A DNA stretch of 64,000 nt from Variovorax brevis (GCF_030317105.1 NZ_JASZYG010000012.1:101867-165866); one strand, 5' to 3'. Positions 35,537 through 45,843 are shown, counted from the first letter of the stretch. The notes: generated by a model not told the origin, from the sequence alone. Made by a program: numbers and translations.

Positions 35537-38356
35537 TCATACGTCGCTGCGTCTTCGGCTGGCGTCAACAGCTTTGATGTCTATCAGTGCACGGTGCGAT
35601 GTCGGCACGAGGCCCAGGCCGACATGCACGGCCTCGATGCGTGAGCTCACTCCGAGTTTCTCGAAGATGTTCTTGAGATGCCACTTTATTGTTTCGGGAG
35701 CCAGGCGCAATGCGCGCCCGATTTCCTTGTTCGAAAGACCGCGGGACATCTGATCGAGAACCTCGAACTCACGAGCGCTTAGAACCGCATCGGCGCAGAC
35801 ACGCGCAGCGGGTGTCGCCGCCGGGACTGACTTGACTTCATTGAATGCGGCTTCGAGCCGATCGAGAAAACCTGCTTCGATCCCCGCATTCGCACCGCTG
35901 CGTCGCCAATCGCGAAGCAGATCAAGTAGAGGCTCGCCTTCGTCCACGAAGCTGCCAATCAATTCGTTGCGGTGGGCGTACCGCAGTGCGCGATCGAGCG
36001 AAGCCAGTGCTGCGGCGCTGCCCTCCGATTGCTCGTGCACCAGTGCCAAGGCAAGAAGGATTGAACTACGAGCTTCCAAATACGCCATACCGGTGGCGGA
36101 CAATTTGCCACGTAAGTCGTCGAGCAAAGCGACGGCCTCCTTAATACGACCTGTGGCGATGTAGATTCGAGCCTGCATCTCACAATAGCTTGCCCAAGTC
36201 TCGATAAATGTGCCCGTTGGAAAGGGATGTTGCCGCGGCATTGCTGCCAGAAGCGCTTCTCCGGTTTCCTGCGCCCGCTCCAGTTGGCCATTGCGCAGGT
36301 ATAGTCGAACGGCCTCGGCATCGCATCCCGCACGCAAACGCAGCCATTGGCGCGAAATGGCGATTTGGCGGGCTTCCTCGATGAACAGCAGCGCCGCGTC
36401 GTAGTCGCCGACCCGAGCGTAAAGGCGAATTGCCGCACGACAGTAGCGCAGCAGCGAGCCCAGGGGACTTGCCTCTAGCGCGATGCTTGAATAGCCGGTA
36501 ACCAACTGCCAAGCCCGGGGCAAGTCATTTCGCTCGTAATAAAGCACCGCCAGGTATCCCGCCGGCACGGCCGCCGCAGCCGAGTCCCGCCCCACGGCGT
36601 TCTCTGCGTGCTTGAGCGCAGACTCAAGGATCTGGACCCCCTGCGCGAGTTGGCCTTCCAGCAGTGCACTGAGCCCGAACAGGCTTTCCCTATAGATTTC
36701 GCCAAAGATCGGACCTTGGGTGTGCTCACCTTTAGCCACCGGCGAGAGCTCCATGCGTCGCACCTCGTCAAAGCGGCCTTCGTACATCAAGCCCGCAAGT
36801 TGCGCGACATCTGCGAAGCTTCTTTCCCACGGCGTCGCGGCTCCCTCCGCCGCTGCCAAGCGACCGAGTTCGAGCGCCTTCGGAATATCGTCGGACAAGA
36901 CACCAATCATCGCGCTGACTGCATATGTCCCGGCCGCAAGCGTCGGGTCTGCATGGCGACCGGACGGGGTCCTGTGATCAATCTCCGCGAAGTCTGTCGA
37001 AAGTTCATGCACCACCCGGGTCGCTTCAGAAGTCTGTAGTGACAGCGCCAGCGCCCATGCCTTTGTCAACTGTAGCTTCGGTCGCCCCTTCATCAGATCA
37101 TCGGGCAGCTTGCCGATCCAGCCCAAGACTGTTCGCACGTCAGCGCGAGCCACCAGTTCCATAGCAAATTGCTCGACCCATATCGCAGCTTGCTGCAACT
37201 CTCCTGCGGCGAGGGCATGCCGTACCGCCTCCGGCCAGAGATTCTCGGAAGCAAACCAGCGGCTGGCCCGGCGATGCAGTCCCGGTTGCTCATCAGGCAA
37301 CTGCCTTTCAAGCCGGTGGCGCAGTGCATCGGCCATCAGTGCGTGATACCGGAACCAATGGCGTTTCTCGTCCAGAGCACGGATGAACAGATTGTGCTGC
37401 TCCAGCCAATCGAGCTTCTCCCAACTGCGCGCACCGGTCCCCATGATGGCGTCACACACGCCACCGCTCAACCGATCGAGAATGGACGTGCGAAGCAGAA
37501 ATTGCTGCATCGGCGGGGGAAGTTGTGCGAGGACCGTATCGTTCAAGTAGGCGTCGATTTCGCCGCGCACCCCAGTGAGATCGCGGGCGACCTGTGCGGC
37601 ATCGTTTGATCGACCCAATGCGATCGACGCAAGTCGCAGCCCGACCGCCCAGCCCTCGGTGGCGTTGGTCAACAGTTCCACGCTGCGTCTGTCAAGAGAG
37701 GCACTGGTCGCGACCGAGAAGAAAGCGTGCGCGTCATCTACTGAAAAACGCAAGTCGGTTGCATCGAGACGCAGCAGTCGCTCGGTGGTTGAGAACTGAC
37801 CCAAGGAGAGAACGGGTTCGCTCCGAACGCCAAATAGCATGTGGAAGTTCTCTGGTCCGTAGCGCAACATTCTCGAGAGGGTTGCCCGCACCGGTGCCGA
37901 CGTGAGGCGATCAACGTCGTCCAGCACGAGGAAGACCTGCCGACTTGAGGCTCCGATTTCGTTGAGGAGAACCGACACGACCGTTTTTGCCGGCGTCAGC
38001 GGGTCGTTGCTCAGGAGGTCCGCAGCGTGGTGACCAACGCCGCCCGGGCCTTTGCAAAGCGATGCCACGATGTAAGCCCCAAACTGCTGGAGTTCGTCGT
38101 CCTCGTGGTCGAGGCTAAGCCACGCCATATGGTGCTGTTTGGCCCGCATTTCTTCGCACCACTCAGCCAGCAGTGTTGTCTTGCCGAATCCTGCAGGTGC
38201 CATGACCACCGTTAGACCGCGGTCCTCTGCGCCTTCCAGTCGTGCCAGCAGTGCCGTACGCGATACACGTCCGCGCGGAGCCCGTGGCGTCACCATCTTG
38301 GTGTGGATCAGCGAGCGACGCCAACTCTGCGAGGCAGTGTCGGGAGAGGTGGACAT
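35537..38356 (-). CDS. MalT/LAL-type LuxR-family ATP-dependent regulator
   Basis: A 939-residue signal-transduction ATPase. The N-terminal NTPase has a Walker A (VMAPAGFGKTTLLAEW, about 51-66) and Walker B (QVFLVLDDVDRLTS). A long helical TPR-like middle region (about 400-850) follows. The C-terminal LuxR HTH reads LSAREFEVLDQMSRGLSNKE, then APETIKWHLKNIFEKLGVSS. MalT-like regulators sense a ligand through the TPR part, bind ATP, oligomerise and activate transcription. It is divergent from the transporter and beta-oxidation operon at 38908, its most likely target. Confidence 0.92.
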   Translation of the reverse strand: MSTSPDTASQSWRRSLIHTKMVTPRAPRGRVSRTALLARLEGAEDRGLTVVMAPAGFGKTTLLAEWCEEMRAKQHHMAWLSLDHEDDELQQFGAYIVASLCKGPGGVGHHAADLLSNDPLTPAKTVVSVLLNEIGASSRQVFLVLDDVDRLTSAPVRATLSRMLRYGPENFHMLFGVRSEPVLSLGQFSTTERLLRLDATDLRFSVDDAHAFFSVATSASLDRRSVELLTNATEGWAVGLRLASIALGRSNDAAQVARDLTGVRGEIDAYLNDTVLAQLPPPMQQFLLRTSILDRLSGGVCDAIMGTGARSWEKLDWLEQHNLFIRALDEKRHWFRYHALMADALRHRLERQLPDEQPGLHRRASRWFASENLWPEAVRHALAAGELQQAAIWVEQFAMELVARADVRTVLGWIGKLPDDLMKGRPKLQLTKAWALALSLQTSEATRVVHELSTDFAEIDHRTPSGRHADPTLAAGTYAVSAMIGVLSDDIPKALELGRLAAAEGAATPWERSFADVAQLAGLMYEGRFDEVRRMELSPVAKGEHTQGPIFGEIYRESLFGLSALLEGQLAQGVQILESALKHAENAVGRDSAAAAVPAGYLAVLYYERNDLPRAWQLVTGYSSIALEASPLGSLLRYCRAAIRLYARVGDYDAALLFIEEARQIAISRQWLRLRAGCDAEAVRLYLRNGQLERAQETGEALLAAMPRQHPFPTGTFIETWASYCEMQARIYIATGRIKEAVALLDDLRGKLSATGMAYLEARSSILLALALVHEQSEGSAAALASLDRALRYAHRNELIGSFVDEGEPLLDLLRDWRRSGANAGIEAGFLDRLEAAFNEVKSVPAATPAARVCADAVLSAREFEVLDQMSRGLSNKEIGRALRLAPETIKWHLKNIFEKLGVSSRIEAVHVGLGLVPTSHRALIDIKAVDASRRRSDV

Positions 38357-38446
38357 ATCAGTTGCGCAGTAAGACAGGTCGTCGAATGTCGACGTCCACC
38401 ATCAGGAGCGTAGACCCCTTTCTGTTGTGGGTTCTCGGTACATCCC

Positions 38447-38686
38447 CTAACCCCGTCCCGTCGAGTTCTCGGCCACTGCCCGCTGTCGGCGACTGAGCGC
38501 TGCAGCGAGCCCTTCCGCGTGCCTGATTGAGAAAAGCGCAGGGATCGGTTCATAGATTTCCCAGGCGCGGTCATTGAGCGGATGTACCACGAAATCTTGG
38601 GTGACCGTAACTGCGCCCCGGGTCTGCAGATCAATGCGCAAAACTGCGTGCCTTGCACGGTTTGCGACATCAAGGATCCAACACAA
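38447..38686 (-). CDS. Small ORF upstream of the LAL regulator (doubtful)
   Basis: A 79-residue minus-strand frame, MCWILDVANRARHAVLRIDL and RAWEIYEPIPALFSIRHAEG, has a protein-like amphipathic pattern. It has no recognised domain and lies in the divergent regulatory region, where a promoter for the 38908 operon is expected. It may be chance or a remnant. Confidence 0.22.
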   Translation of the reverse strand: MCWILDVANRARHAVLRIDLQTRGAVTVTQDFVVHPLNDRAWEIYEPIPALFSIRHAEGLAAALSRRQRAVAENSTGRG

Positions 38687-38907
38687 AAAATCGATCGGGC
38701 GGTTCTCGAAAGTGGGCCTGCCCCAACTATCTCGGCCCCCGATACGGACTTGCGGCCCACTTCACTTTTCTGCATCGCCCCCCGACGGTCTACCCGGTCG
38801 GGGGGCTACATCGCAAGGCAAAGGCACCTAGCCTTGCAGGATGCGGTCGCAAGTGTGATCGCTGCCGACGACCTCCGGCTCGACCCCCGCCCACAACAGG
38901 AGACACG

Positions 38908-40293
38908 ATGCACCGCATAGACGTTCACAAGCTGGTTGACGAGGCCAAGTTCAATCGCTTCCATGGGCTGGTTCTATTCTGGGGAATCTTGATTTTGGTG
39001 CTCGACGGCTACGACCTCGCCGTCGTGGGCGCCGCGCTGCCGACCATCATGAAGCAAATGGGGGTTGATTCGACGACAGCGGGCTTCATGGCGAGCTCTG
39101 CGCTGTTCGGAATGATGTTCGGCGCGATGTTTCTCGGCACCTTGGCAGACAAAATCGGCCGACCCTTGACCATCTCGATCTGCATCGGGCTGTTTAGTGT
39201 ATTCACGGCTGCGGCAGGCTTGACTAATGATCCGATCACCTTCAGCGTGACGCGCTTTATAGCCGGCCTCGGCATCGGCGGGGTCCTGCCTGGGATCACC
39301 GCGCAAATGGCCGAGTACGCCCCGCTCAAGCTGCGCGCGCGAATGGTGACGATCATGTACTCGGGCTACTCGGTCGGCGGCATCCTGGTTGCCCTGGCCG
39401 GCAAGCAGTTGATAGAAACCTACGGCTGGCAATCGGTGTTCTTCGCCGCCGCCGCCCCGGTGCTGCTGATTCCGCTGATCTTGAAGACGATGCCGGAATC
39501 TATGCCGTTCCTTATCAAGAGGGGCCGCGAGGCCGAGCTGCGCCAGATCGTCGCGAAAATTGCTCCCCAGTATCCCTTGCATGCGCACGAGCAGTTCGTA
39601 GTGCCCGCGGAGGACAGGGCGGTGGGCGCGCCGATCGGCAAGCTGTTCGACGATGGTCGCGGCTTCAGCACGGTGATGATATGGATCGCCTTCTTCATGG
39701 GGCTGTTCATGGTGTACGCGCTCAGCTCATGGCTGACCAAGCTGATGGCACTCGCCGGCTATAGCCTTGGCTCAGCCCTGAACTTTGTCCTCGTGTTCAA
39801 TGTCGGCGCAATCGTCGGCGCTGTGCTAGGCGGCTGGCTGGGTGACAAGTTCAACCTCAAGTATGTGCTGATTGCCTTCTATGCGCTGGGAGCGGTCTCG
39901 CTGACCCTGATGGGATACACCAAGTCGACTGAGCTTTTGTTCGTGGTGGTCTTCATCGTCGGCGCTTCAACGCTCGGCACGCAACTCATCGCCTATGCCT
40001 ACGCCAGCCAGTACTATCCGACCGCCATCCGCTCGACAGGTGTCGGCTTTGCAACAGGCATCGGCCGCGCCGGAGCCATCCTCGCGCCCATCCTGATCGG
40101 CGCGCTGGTCGCATTGAAGCTGCCGCTGGAACAGAACTTCATCGCGATTGGAATAGTTGGCTTGCTGGGAATGCTCGCGGTCATGTTGATCAATCACAGC
40201 CGCTGCGCATCGACCCACCACCATGACCAAGACAAGGAAGACACGCACGAAACTGGGGCGGCGCCGAGCGCACACGCTAGATCGGCCGGCTGA
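38908..40293 (+). CDS. MFS transporter, aromatic-acid:H+ symporter (AAHS) type
   Basis: A 461-residue inner-membrane carrier with 12 predicted helices. It starts MHRIDVHKLVDEAKFNRFHG, then LVLDGYDLAVVGAALPTIM, the AAHS helix-1 signature with the Asp of DGYD. The loop 2-3 motif GTLADKIGRP and the R-x-L-x-G-x-G region (RFIAGLGIGGVLPGITAQMA) follow. The ATG at 38908 (AGGAGA upstream) is preferred to frames opening at 38653. It presumably brings in the acid degraded by the operon behind it. Confidence 0.92.
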   Translation: MHRIDVHKLVDEAKFNRFHGLVLFWGILILVLDGYDLAVVGAALPTIMKQMGVDSTTAGFMASSALFGMMFGAMFLGTLADKIGRPLTISICIGLFSVFTAAAGLTNDPITFSVTRFIAGLGIGGVLPGITAQMAEYAPLKLRARMVTIMYSGYSVGGILVALAGKQLIETYGWQSVFFAAAAPVLLIPLILKTMPESMPFLIKRGREAELRQIVAKIAPQYPLHAHEQFVVPAEDRAVGAPIGKLFDDGRGFSTVMIWIAFFMGLFMVYALSSWLTKLMALAGYSLGSALNFVLVFNVGAIVGAVLGGWLGDKFNLKYVLIAFYALGAVSLTLMGYTKSTELLFVVVFIVGASTLGTQLIAYAYASQYYPTAIRSTGVGFATGIGRAGAILAPILIGALVALKLPLEQNFIAIGIVGLLGMLAVMLINHSRCASTHHHDQDKEDTHETGAAPSAHARSAG

Positions 40294-40389
40294 CCGCCGC
40301 GAGATTTCAAAATAAGCACGTTGGCTATGTCGTCACACATACCCGCCGCAAATGACGGTTTCGCACTCAAACGCCCATCTGGAACCCGC

Positions 40390-41178
40390 ATGAACTACGA
40401 ACACGTACTCACCGCTGTGCACGGCGACGGCGCACTGCGCGCCGGTGTCATCACACTGAACCGTCCGAAGCAGCTCAACGCGCTCAACGACGCTTTAATG
40501 GACGATTTGGGCGCTGCACTGAAGGCGTTCGACGCCGACGATTCAATAGGTTGCATAGTCATCGCTGGCAGTGAGCGCGCGTTCGCTGCGGGGGCTGACA
40601 TCGCCGCAATGGCGGGCCTCGACTATATGAAAGCCTATAAGTCTGGCCTTATCTCGCGCAACTGGGAGACGCTGTGCGGCATCCGAAAACCGGTGATCGC
40701 CGCAGTTGCCGGATTCGCCCTCGGCGGTGGCTGCGAACTAGCGATGATGTGCGATTTCATCATCGCCGCTGACAACGCAAAGTTCGGCCAGCCCGAGGTC
40801 AAGATCGGCATGATCCCAGGCGCAGGTGGCACGCAGCGCCTGCCTCGCGCGGTGGGCAAATCCAAGGCGATGGACATGACGCTCACCGCGCGAATGATGG
40901 ATGCCGCCGAAGCGGAGCGCGCGGGTCTGGTCTCGCGTGCGGTTCCACTCGACAAGCTGATGGAGGAGGTGCTCGGTGCCGCCCGGGCGATTTGTGCATC
41001 GAGCCTGCCGAGCATCATGATGGCCAAGGAGTGCGTAAATAGCGCCTTTGAAGGCCCGCTTGCCGAAGGCATTCGGCTCGAACGGCGCTTGTTCCATTCG
41101 CTCTTCGCCACACAGGATCAAAAGGAAGGTATGACAGCCTTCCTACAGAAGCGCCCACCAATCTTCGCGCACGTTTGA
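40390..41178 (+). CDS. Enoyl-CoA hydratase (crotonase family)
   Basis: A 262-residue crotonase. The oxyanion-hole segments are ERAFAAGADIAAMAGLDY and VAGFALGGGCELAMMCDF. The two catalytic Glu are in GGGCELA and QPEVKIGMIPGAGGTQRLPR. It adds water to 2-enoyl-CoA in beta-oxidation. ATG at 40390 gives the normal N-terminus; the first in-frame ATG at 40321 adds 23 residues. It lies 96 bp after the transporter and heads a run of enzymes in pathway order. Confidence 0.92.
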   Translation: MNYEHVLTAVHGDGALRAGVITLNRPKQLNALNDALMDDLGAALKAFDADDSIGCIVIAGSERAFAAGADIAAMAGLDYMKAYKSGLISRNWETLCGIRKPVIAAVAGFALGGGCELAMMCDFIIAADNAKFGQPEVKIGMIPGAGGTQRLPRAVGKSKAMDMTLTARMMDAAEAERAGLVSRAVPLDKLMEEVLGAARAICASSLPSIMMAKECVNSAFEGPLAEGIRLERRLFHSLFATQDQKEGMTAFLQKRPPIFAHV

Positions 41179-41302
41179 GCATCGCCTTCGTTGCCTAGGT
41201 TAGTTAAAGGCTCAAAGGCATCCAATTTCAGAGCGCGCCGGAAGAGCTAGGCAAACAGTCGGACTGACCAACTTCATCCCACCATTTCTCAAGGAGAGTT
41301 TC

Positions 41303-42070
41303 ATGCAGATACAGGATCGCGGATTCATCGTCACCGGAAGCGGGTCTGGCCTCGGAGCAGCTACGGCGCGCCGGCTGGTTGCCGGTGGTGCGCGGGTGCT
41401 GCTTGTTGATCTGAACCGCGACGCGGGCGACGCACTAGCCGCCGAGCTCGGCCCGAACGCTCGCTTTGCGGCGGCCGACGTAGCGGATGCTTCGAGTTCC
41501 GAGGCTGCGGTGGCGCGTTATCGCACAGACTTCGGTGCGCTGAATGGCCTCATCAACTGCGCCGGTGTGGCGCCGTCGGAGAAAGTTCTCGGCCGCGAAG
41601 GTCCGCATAAGCTGGACACGTTCGCTCGCACGGTGCAGATCAACCTGATCGGCACTTTCAACATGGTGCGGCTGGCCGCGGCTGCAATCGCTGAGTCGAC
41701 GCCTGATGTCGACGGCGAGCGCGGCGTGATCGTCAACACCGCCTCCATTGCTGCCTTCGACGGGCAGATCGGTCAGGCCGGCTACGCGGCATCAAAAGGT
41801 GGTGTGGTGGCGATGACGTTGCCCATCGCGCGCGAGTTGGCGCGCCACGGCATCCGTGTCGTAACCATCGCGCCGGGGATCATGGAGACGCCAATGATCA
41901 AGGCGATGCCGACCGAGGTGCAAGACTCACTCGGCCGCATGGTGCCATTCCCCTCGCGACTAGGCCAGCCGGACGAGTTTGCCCGACTGGTGGCGCACAT
42001 CATCGACAACAGCTATCTCAACGGTGAAGTCATCCGTCTCGATGGTGCGATCCGCATGGCCGCCAAGTAA
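41303..42070 (+). CDS. 3-hydroxyacyl-CoA dehydrogenase, SDR type (HSD10-like)
   Basis: A 255-residue SDR similar to type II 3-hydroxyacyl-CoA / 3-hydroxy-2-methylbutyryl-CoA dehydrogenase. Motifs: FIVTGSGSGLGAATARRLVA, VLLVDLNRD (Asp, so NAD), LNGLINCAGVAP, then the active site with QAGYAASKGGVVAMTLPIAR, and TIAPGIMETPM. It has AAGGAG upstream. Between a hydratase and an acyl-CoA dehydrogenase it completes the hydroxyacyl oxidation step. Confidence 0.9.
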   Translation: MQIQDRGFIVTGSGSGLGAATARRLVAGGARVLLVDLNRDAGDALAAELGPNARFAAADVADASSSEAAVARYRTDFGALNGLINCAGVAPSEKVLGREGPHKLDTFARTVQINLIGTFNMVRLAAAAIAESTPDVDGERGVIVNTASIAAFDGQIGQAGYAASKGGVVAMTLPIARELARHGIRVVTIAPGIMETPMIKAMPTEVQDSLGRMVPFPSRLGQPDEFARLVAHIIDNSYLNGEVIRLDGAIRMAAK

Positions 42071-42099
42071 ACCAACCGCACACACGGACGGAGAAACCC

Positions 42100-43236
42100 A
42101 TGATTTGTACCCCCGAGCAAGAAATGATCCGCGACGCCATGCGCGACTTTGCGCAGGAGCGGCTCGCGCCGTTCGCGGCCGAATGGGCCCGCGAACACCG
42201 GTTTCCGAAGGAAGCGCTGCGGGAACTCGCAGGCTTGGGCGCGATGGGCATGGTAGTACCTGAATCTTGGGGCGGTGCCGGGCTTGACTATGTCTCGCTG
42301 GTACTGGCGATCGAGGAGATCGCTGCCGGCGACGGTGCCACCTCGACGATCGTGAGCGTCCAGAACTCGCTCGCCTGCGGCATCACGATGAACTACGGCA
42401 ATGAAATGCAGAAAGACCGCTACCTGCGCCGACTCGCCAGCGGGGAGTGGCTCGGCTGTTTCTGCCTCACTGAGCCCCATGTTGGCTCGGACGCCGCAGC
42501 GCTAAGCTGCCGGGCCGAGCGCGATGGCGGTCACTGGGTGCTCAACGGCGTTAAGCAGTTCATCACGACAGGCAAGTACGCACAACTGGCGCTTGTGTTC
42601 GCGGTCACCGACAAGTCGGCAGGCAAGAGGGGGATCTCGTGCTTCCTAGTGCCCACCGACACCCCCGGCTACATCGTGGCTCGCATCGAAGAGAAGATGG
42701 GCCAGCATGCCTCGGATACCGCACAGATACTTTTTGAGAATTGCCGCGTGCCAGCCGACCACCTCCTCGGTCGAGAGGGCGAGGGCTACAAGATCGCATT
42801 GTCGAACCTGGAGGCGGGGCGCATCGGCATCGCCGCGCAGTCGATCGGCATGGCCCGCGCCGCACTTGACGCTGCGGTCAAGTACGCAAAAGATCGCGTC
42901 GCGTTCGGGGTGCCCATCGTCGAGCACCAGGCTGTGAGCTTTCGACTGGCCGACATGGCCACCAGCATCGAGGCGGCGCGCCAGCTGACGCTGCATGCCG
43001 CGGCGCTAAAGGACGCAGGACGCCCCTGCCTTAAAGAAGCGTCAATGGCCAAGCTGTTCGCATCGACGATGGCCGAGCGTGTGTGCTCGGATGCGATCCA
43101 GATCCATGGCGGCTACGGCTACGTGAATGACTTCCCGGTCGAGCGCATCTACCGTGACGTCCGCGTCAGCCAGATTTATGAGGGTGCTTCCGACATCCAG
43201 CGTTTGGTAATCGCGCGCGCGGTCGTCGCCGGATGA
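42100..43236 (+). CDS. Acyl-CoA dehydrogenase
   Basis: A 378-residue FAD enzyme. Visible are MGMVVPESWGGAGLDYVSLV, CFCLTEPHVGSDAAALSCRA, QFITTGKYAQLALVF, the arginine region QIHGGYGYVNDFPVERIYRD and the catalytic Glu in VSQIYEGASDIQ. This is the canonical short-/branched-chain type, complete at both ends. It lies 29 bp after the SDR gene. Together with the neighbours it would oxidise a 2-methylacyl- or short-chain acyl-CoA. Confidence 0.92.
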   Translation: MICTPEQEMIRDAMRDFAQERLAPFAAEWAREHRFPKEALRELAGLGAMGMVVPESWGGAGLDYVSLVLAIEEIAAGDGATSTIVSVQNSLACGITMNYGNEMQKDRYLRRLASGEWLGCFCLTEPHVGSDAAALSCRAERDGGHWVLNGVKQFITTGKYAQLALVFAVTDKSAGKRGISCFLVPTDTPGYIVARIEEKMGQHASDTAQILFENCRVPADHLLGREGEGYKIALSNLEAGRIGIAAQSIGMARAALDAAVKYAKDRVAFGVPIVEHQAVSFRLADMATSIEAARQLTLHAAALKDAGRPCLKEASMAKLFASTMAERVCSDAIQIHGGYGYVNDFPVERIYRDVRVSQIYEGASDIQRLVIARAVVAG

Positions 43237-43290
43237 GGATGTCACGGCAACCCACCCACGAAGGCTTGGCCTCACTCATAAGGAGCAACG

Positions 43291-44586
43291 ATGTCAGTGC
43301 GTGACCAATACCAGCAGAAGCGGCGATCGCCGCATGAGGCCATCGACGAGGTGCACCACGGTGACGTGATTGTTGTTCCGACTGGCGCGGGCGAGCCGCC
43401 GGCATTGTTGAAATCCCTGTCGGAGCGTCGACGCGAATTTCACAATGTCAAAGTCGCGCAAATCCTTCCCCTCGGGAGCTATGGCTACTTCGACTCCGAA
43501 ACGGTTGAGCATGTCCGTCACCTCAGCTATTTTCTTGGCGGTGCGTCGCGGCCGGGCGCGCAGCAAGGTTGGATCGACACACTTGCGAATCACTTTTCCG
43601 AGCTACCGCAGATGATCCGACGCGGGTTGACGCCCGCCGATGTCGTGTTCAGTGTTGCCTCGCCGATGGACGCGCACGGCTATTTCTCACTCGGCCTCGC
43701 GCCCGATTACACGATGGCTGCCATCGAGCGCGCCCGCGCGGTCGTGCTGGAAGTAAATCCGAACGTCCCGTTCGCCTACGGCAACTGCCATATACATATC
43801 TCGCAAGTTGCAGCGCTGGTCGAAAGCGACAACGCGATACAGGAGGTCGGCCTGCCGACGATCGGGCCGGTGCAACAGGCGATCGGCAGCCGTGTCGCGG
43901 AGATGATCGAGGACGGGTCAACGCTGCAGATCGGCTATGGCGGTATTCCCGATGCTGTCGTGATGCAGCTCACTCACAAGCGCGATCTGGGTGTGCACAC
44001 CGAGATGATGGGCGACGGCCTGCTGTCGCTGATTGAGTGCGGTGCAGTGACCAATCGGTCCAAAAACTATCTGCCCGGCAAGACCGTCGCGACGTTCGCC
44101 CTTGGCTCCGCCAGACTCTACCGCTACATGGATCGGAATCCGGCCTTTGAAATGCATCCTGTGGACTTCACCAATGATCCGGCCCTGGCAGGGCGAAACG
44201 ACCGCCTGGTTACGATCAACGCCACGCTGCAGATTGACCTGTCCGGACAATGCGGCTCGGAATCATTGGGGCCCAAACCATATTCAGGGACAGGCGGGCA
44301 AGCCGACTTCGTTCGAGCGGCCAACCGCTCCGAGGGTGGCAAGTCTTTCATCGTGCTGCCTTCAACGGCCAAGGACGGCGCTATTTCGCGCATCGTGCCG
44401 ACGCTTGATTCCGGAACACTCGTTTCCACGAGCAAGAACGACATCAACTACGTCGTCACCGAGTACGGCGTCGTGCAACTGCGCGGCAAGTCGATGCGAG
44501 AGCGTGCCCGGGCCCTTATCGGCATCGCGCATCCGGACTACCGGCCCAGGCTCGAAGAGCAAGCCGCGCGCATAGGCTTGGCATGA
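43291..44586 (+). CDS. Acetyl-CoA hydrolase/transferase family CoA-transferase
   Basis: A 431-residue family I CoA-transferase (4-hydroxybutyrate/acetate CoA-transferase type). Visible: VIVVPTGAGEPPALL near the N-terminus, LQIGYGGIPDAVVMQLTHKR, HTEMMGDGLLSLIECG, the nucleophile region QIDLSGQCGSESLGPKPYSG with GGQADFVRAA, and TEYGVVQLRGKSMRERARAL. It would activate the imported acid using acetyl-CoA or succinyl-CoA. It lies 54 bp after the acyl-CoA dehydrogenase. Confidence 0.9.
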   Translation: MSVRDQYQQKRRSPHEAIDEVHHGDVIVVPTGAGEPPALLKSLSERRREFHNVKVAQILPLGSYGYFDSETVEHVRHLSYFLGGASRPGAQQGWIDTLANHFSELPQMIRRGLTPADVVFSVASPMDAHGYFSLGLAPDYTMAAIERARAVVLEVNPNVPFAYGNCHIHISQVAALVESDNAIQEVGLPTIGPVQQAIGSRVAEMIEDGSTLQIGYGGIPDAVVMQLTHKRDLGVHTEMMGDGLLSLIECGAVTNRSKNYLPGKTVATFALGSARLYRYMDRNPAFEMHPVDFTNDPALAGRNDRLVTINATLQIDLSGQCGSESLGPKPYSGTGGQADFVRAANRSEGGKSFIVLPSTAKDGAISRIVPTLDSGTLVSTSKNDINYVVTEYGVVQLRGKSMRERARALIGIAHPDYRPRLEEQAARIGLA

Positions 44587-44643
44587 GTTCCACGCCCTTT
44601 GTTTACGACATCTCGCCGCTATGACCCTTACTTGGAGACCCGT

Positions 44644-45843
44644 ATGAACCATTCTTCCGACCCCATCGTCATTGTTGGCGCCGCCCGCACACCGCTGGGC
44701 GGTTTCCAAGGCGATTTCGCCTCGCTCGGAGCGGCGCAACTTGGCGCCCATGCGATCCGCGCGGCCGTCGAACGCGCGGACCTCGATCCCAATGCCGTAG
44801 ACGAGGTGCTGATGGGCTGCGTGTTGCCGGCCGGCGTTGGTCAGGCACCGGCGCGTCAAGCCTCAATTGGTGCAGGACTGCCGCTTGCCGCTGGGTGCAC
44901 CACGGTCAGCAAAGTCTGCGGCTCCGCGATGAAAGCGACGATGCTCGCACACGACGTGGTCGTCGCCAGCAGCCAGCAGGTAGTGGTAGCCGGCGGAATG
45001 GAATCGATGAGCAACGCGCCCTACCTGCTGCCCAAGGCGCGGTCCGGCATGCGTCTGGGCCACGGCCAGGTCGTTGACCATATGTTCTACGACGGCCTCG
45101 AGGACCGCTACAGCACGGCGACCAACGGCCGACTGATGGGCGCGTTTGCAGAGGACTGCGCGCGCCACTTCCGCTTCAGCCGGGAGGAGCAGGACGCTTT
45201 TGCCACAACCTCGACGCAACGCGCCCAACTCGCCATCCGCGAAGGTCGCTTCGATTGGGAGGTTGTCGGCGTCCCGGTGCAGGGTCGCGGCGGCCAAAAG
45301 CTGATCGCGCAGGACGAACTGCCGATGAAGGTGCAATTGGACAAGGTCTCGACGCTAAAGCCCTCCTTTGCCAAAGACGGCACGGTGACGCCCGCAAACT
45401 CGAGTTCGATTTCTGACGGCGCAGCGGCCTTGGTATTGATGCGCCAGTCCAATGCCAAGCAGCGTGGCTTGACTCCGTTGGCGGTGATTCGCGGTCATGC
45501 CACCCACGCTCAAGAGCCGCAGTGGTTTACCACTGCGCCGGTTGGCGCGATACAAAAAGTCCTGCAGGTCACAGGTTGGCAGGCTGGCCAGGTGGACCTT
45601 TGGGAAATCAACGAGGCTTTCGCTGTCGTCACTATGGCAGCGATGCGCGAATTGTCGTTGCCGCACGACCGTGTCAACGTGAATGGCGGCGCCTGCGCGC
45701 TCGGTCACCCGATCGGCGCCACGGGCGCGCGCCTCGTAGTCACGCTGCTTGGCGCTCTGCGCCAACGCGGCGCAAGGCGCGGCGTTGCCAGCCTGTGCAT
45801 TGGCGGTGGCGAGGCCACGGCACTGGCAATTGAACTCGTCTGA
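44644..45843 (+). CDS. Acetyl-CoA C-acyltransferase (thiolase)
   Basis: A 399-residue thiolase. The acyl-enzyme Cys is in TTVSKVCGSAMKATMLAHDV, the His in VNVNGGACALGHPIGATGAR, and the second Cys in SLCIGGGEATALAIELV. ATG at 44644 with GGAGA upstream; an in-frame ATG 45 nt earlier precedes the conserved start. It cleaves beta-ketoacyl-CoA to acetyl-CoA plus a shortened acyl-CoA. A second thiolase follows 31 bp later, so the operon may handle two chain lengths or a branched ketoacyl-CoA. Confidence 0.93.
   Translation: MNHSSDPIVIVGAARTPLGGFQGDFASLGAAQLGAHAIRAAVERADLDPNAVDEVLMGCVLPAGVGQAPARQASIGAGLPLAAGCTTVSKVCGSAMKATMLAHDVVVASSQQVVVAGGMESMSNAPYLLPKARSGMRLGHGQVVDHMFYDGLEDRYSTATNGRLMGAFAEDCARHFRFSREEQDAFATTSTQRAQLAIREGRFDWEVVGVPVQGRGGQKLIAQDELPMKVQLDKVSTLKPSFAKDGTVTPANSSSISDGAAALVLMRQSNAKQRGLTPLAVIRGHATHAQEPQWFTTAPVGAIQKVLQVTGWQAGQVDLWEINEAFAVVTMAAMRELSLPHDRVNVNGGACALGHPIGATGARLVVTLLGALRQRGARRGVASLCIGGGEATALAIELV

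Noticed and set aside
38974..39588. 204-residue minus-strand frame
   Set aside because: Antisense shadow of the MFS carrier; Arg/His/Gln-rich composition.
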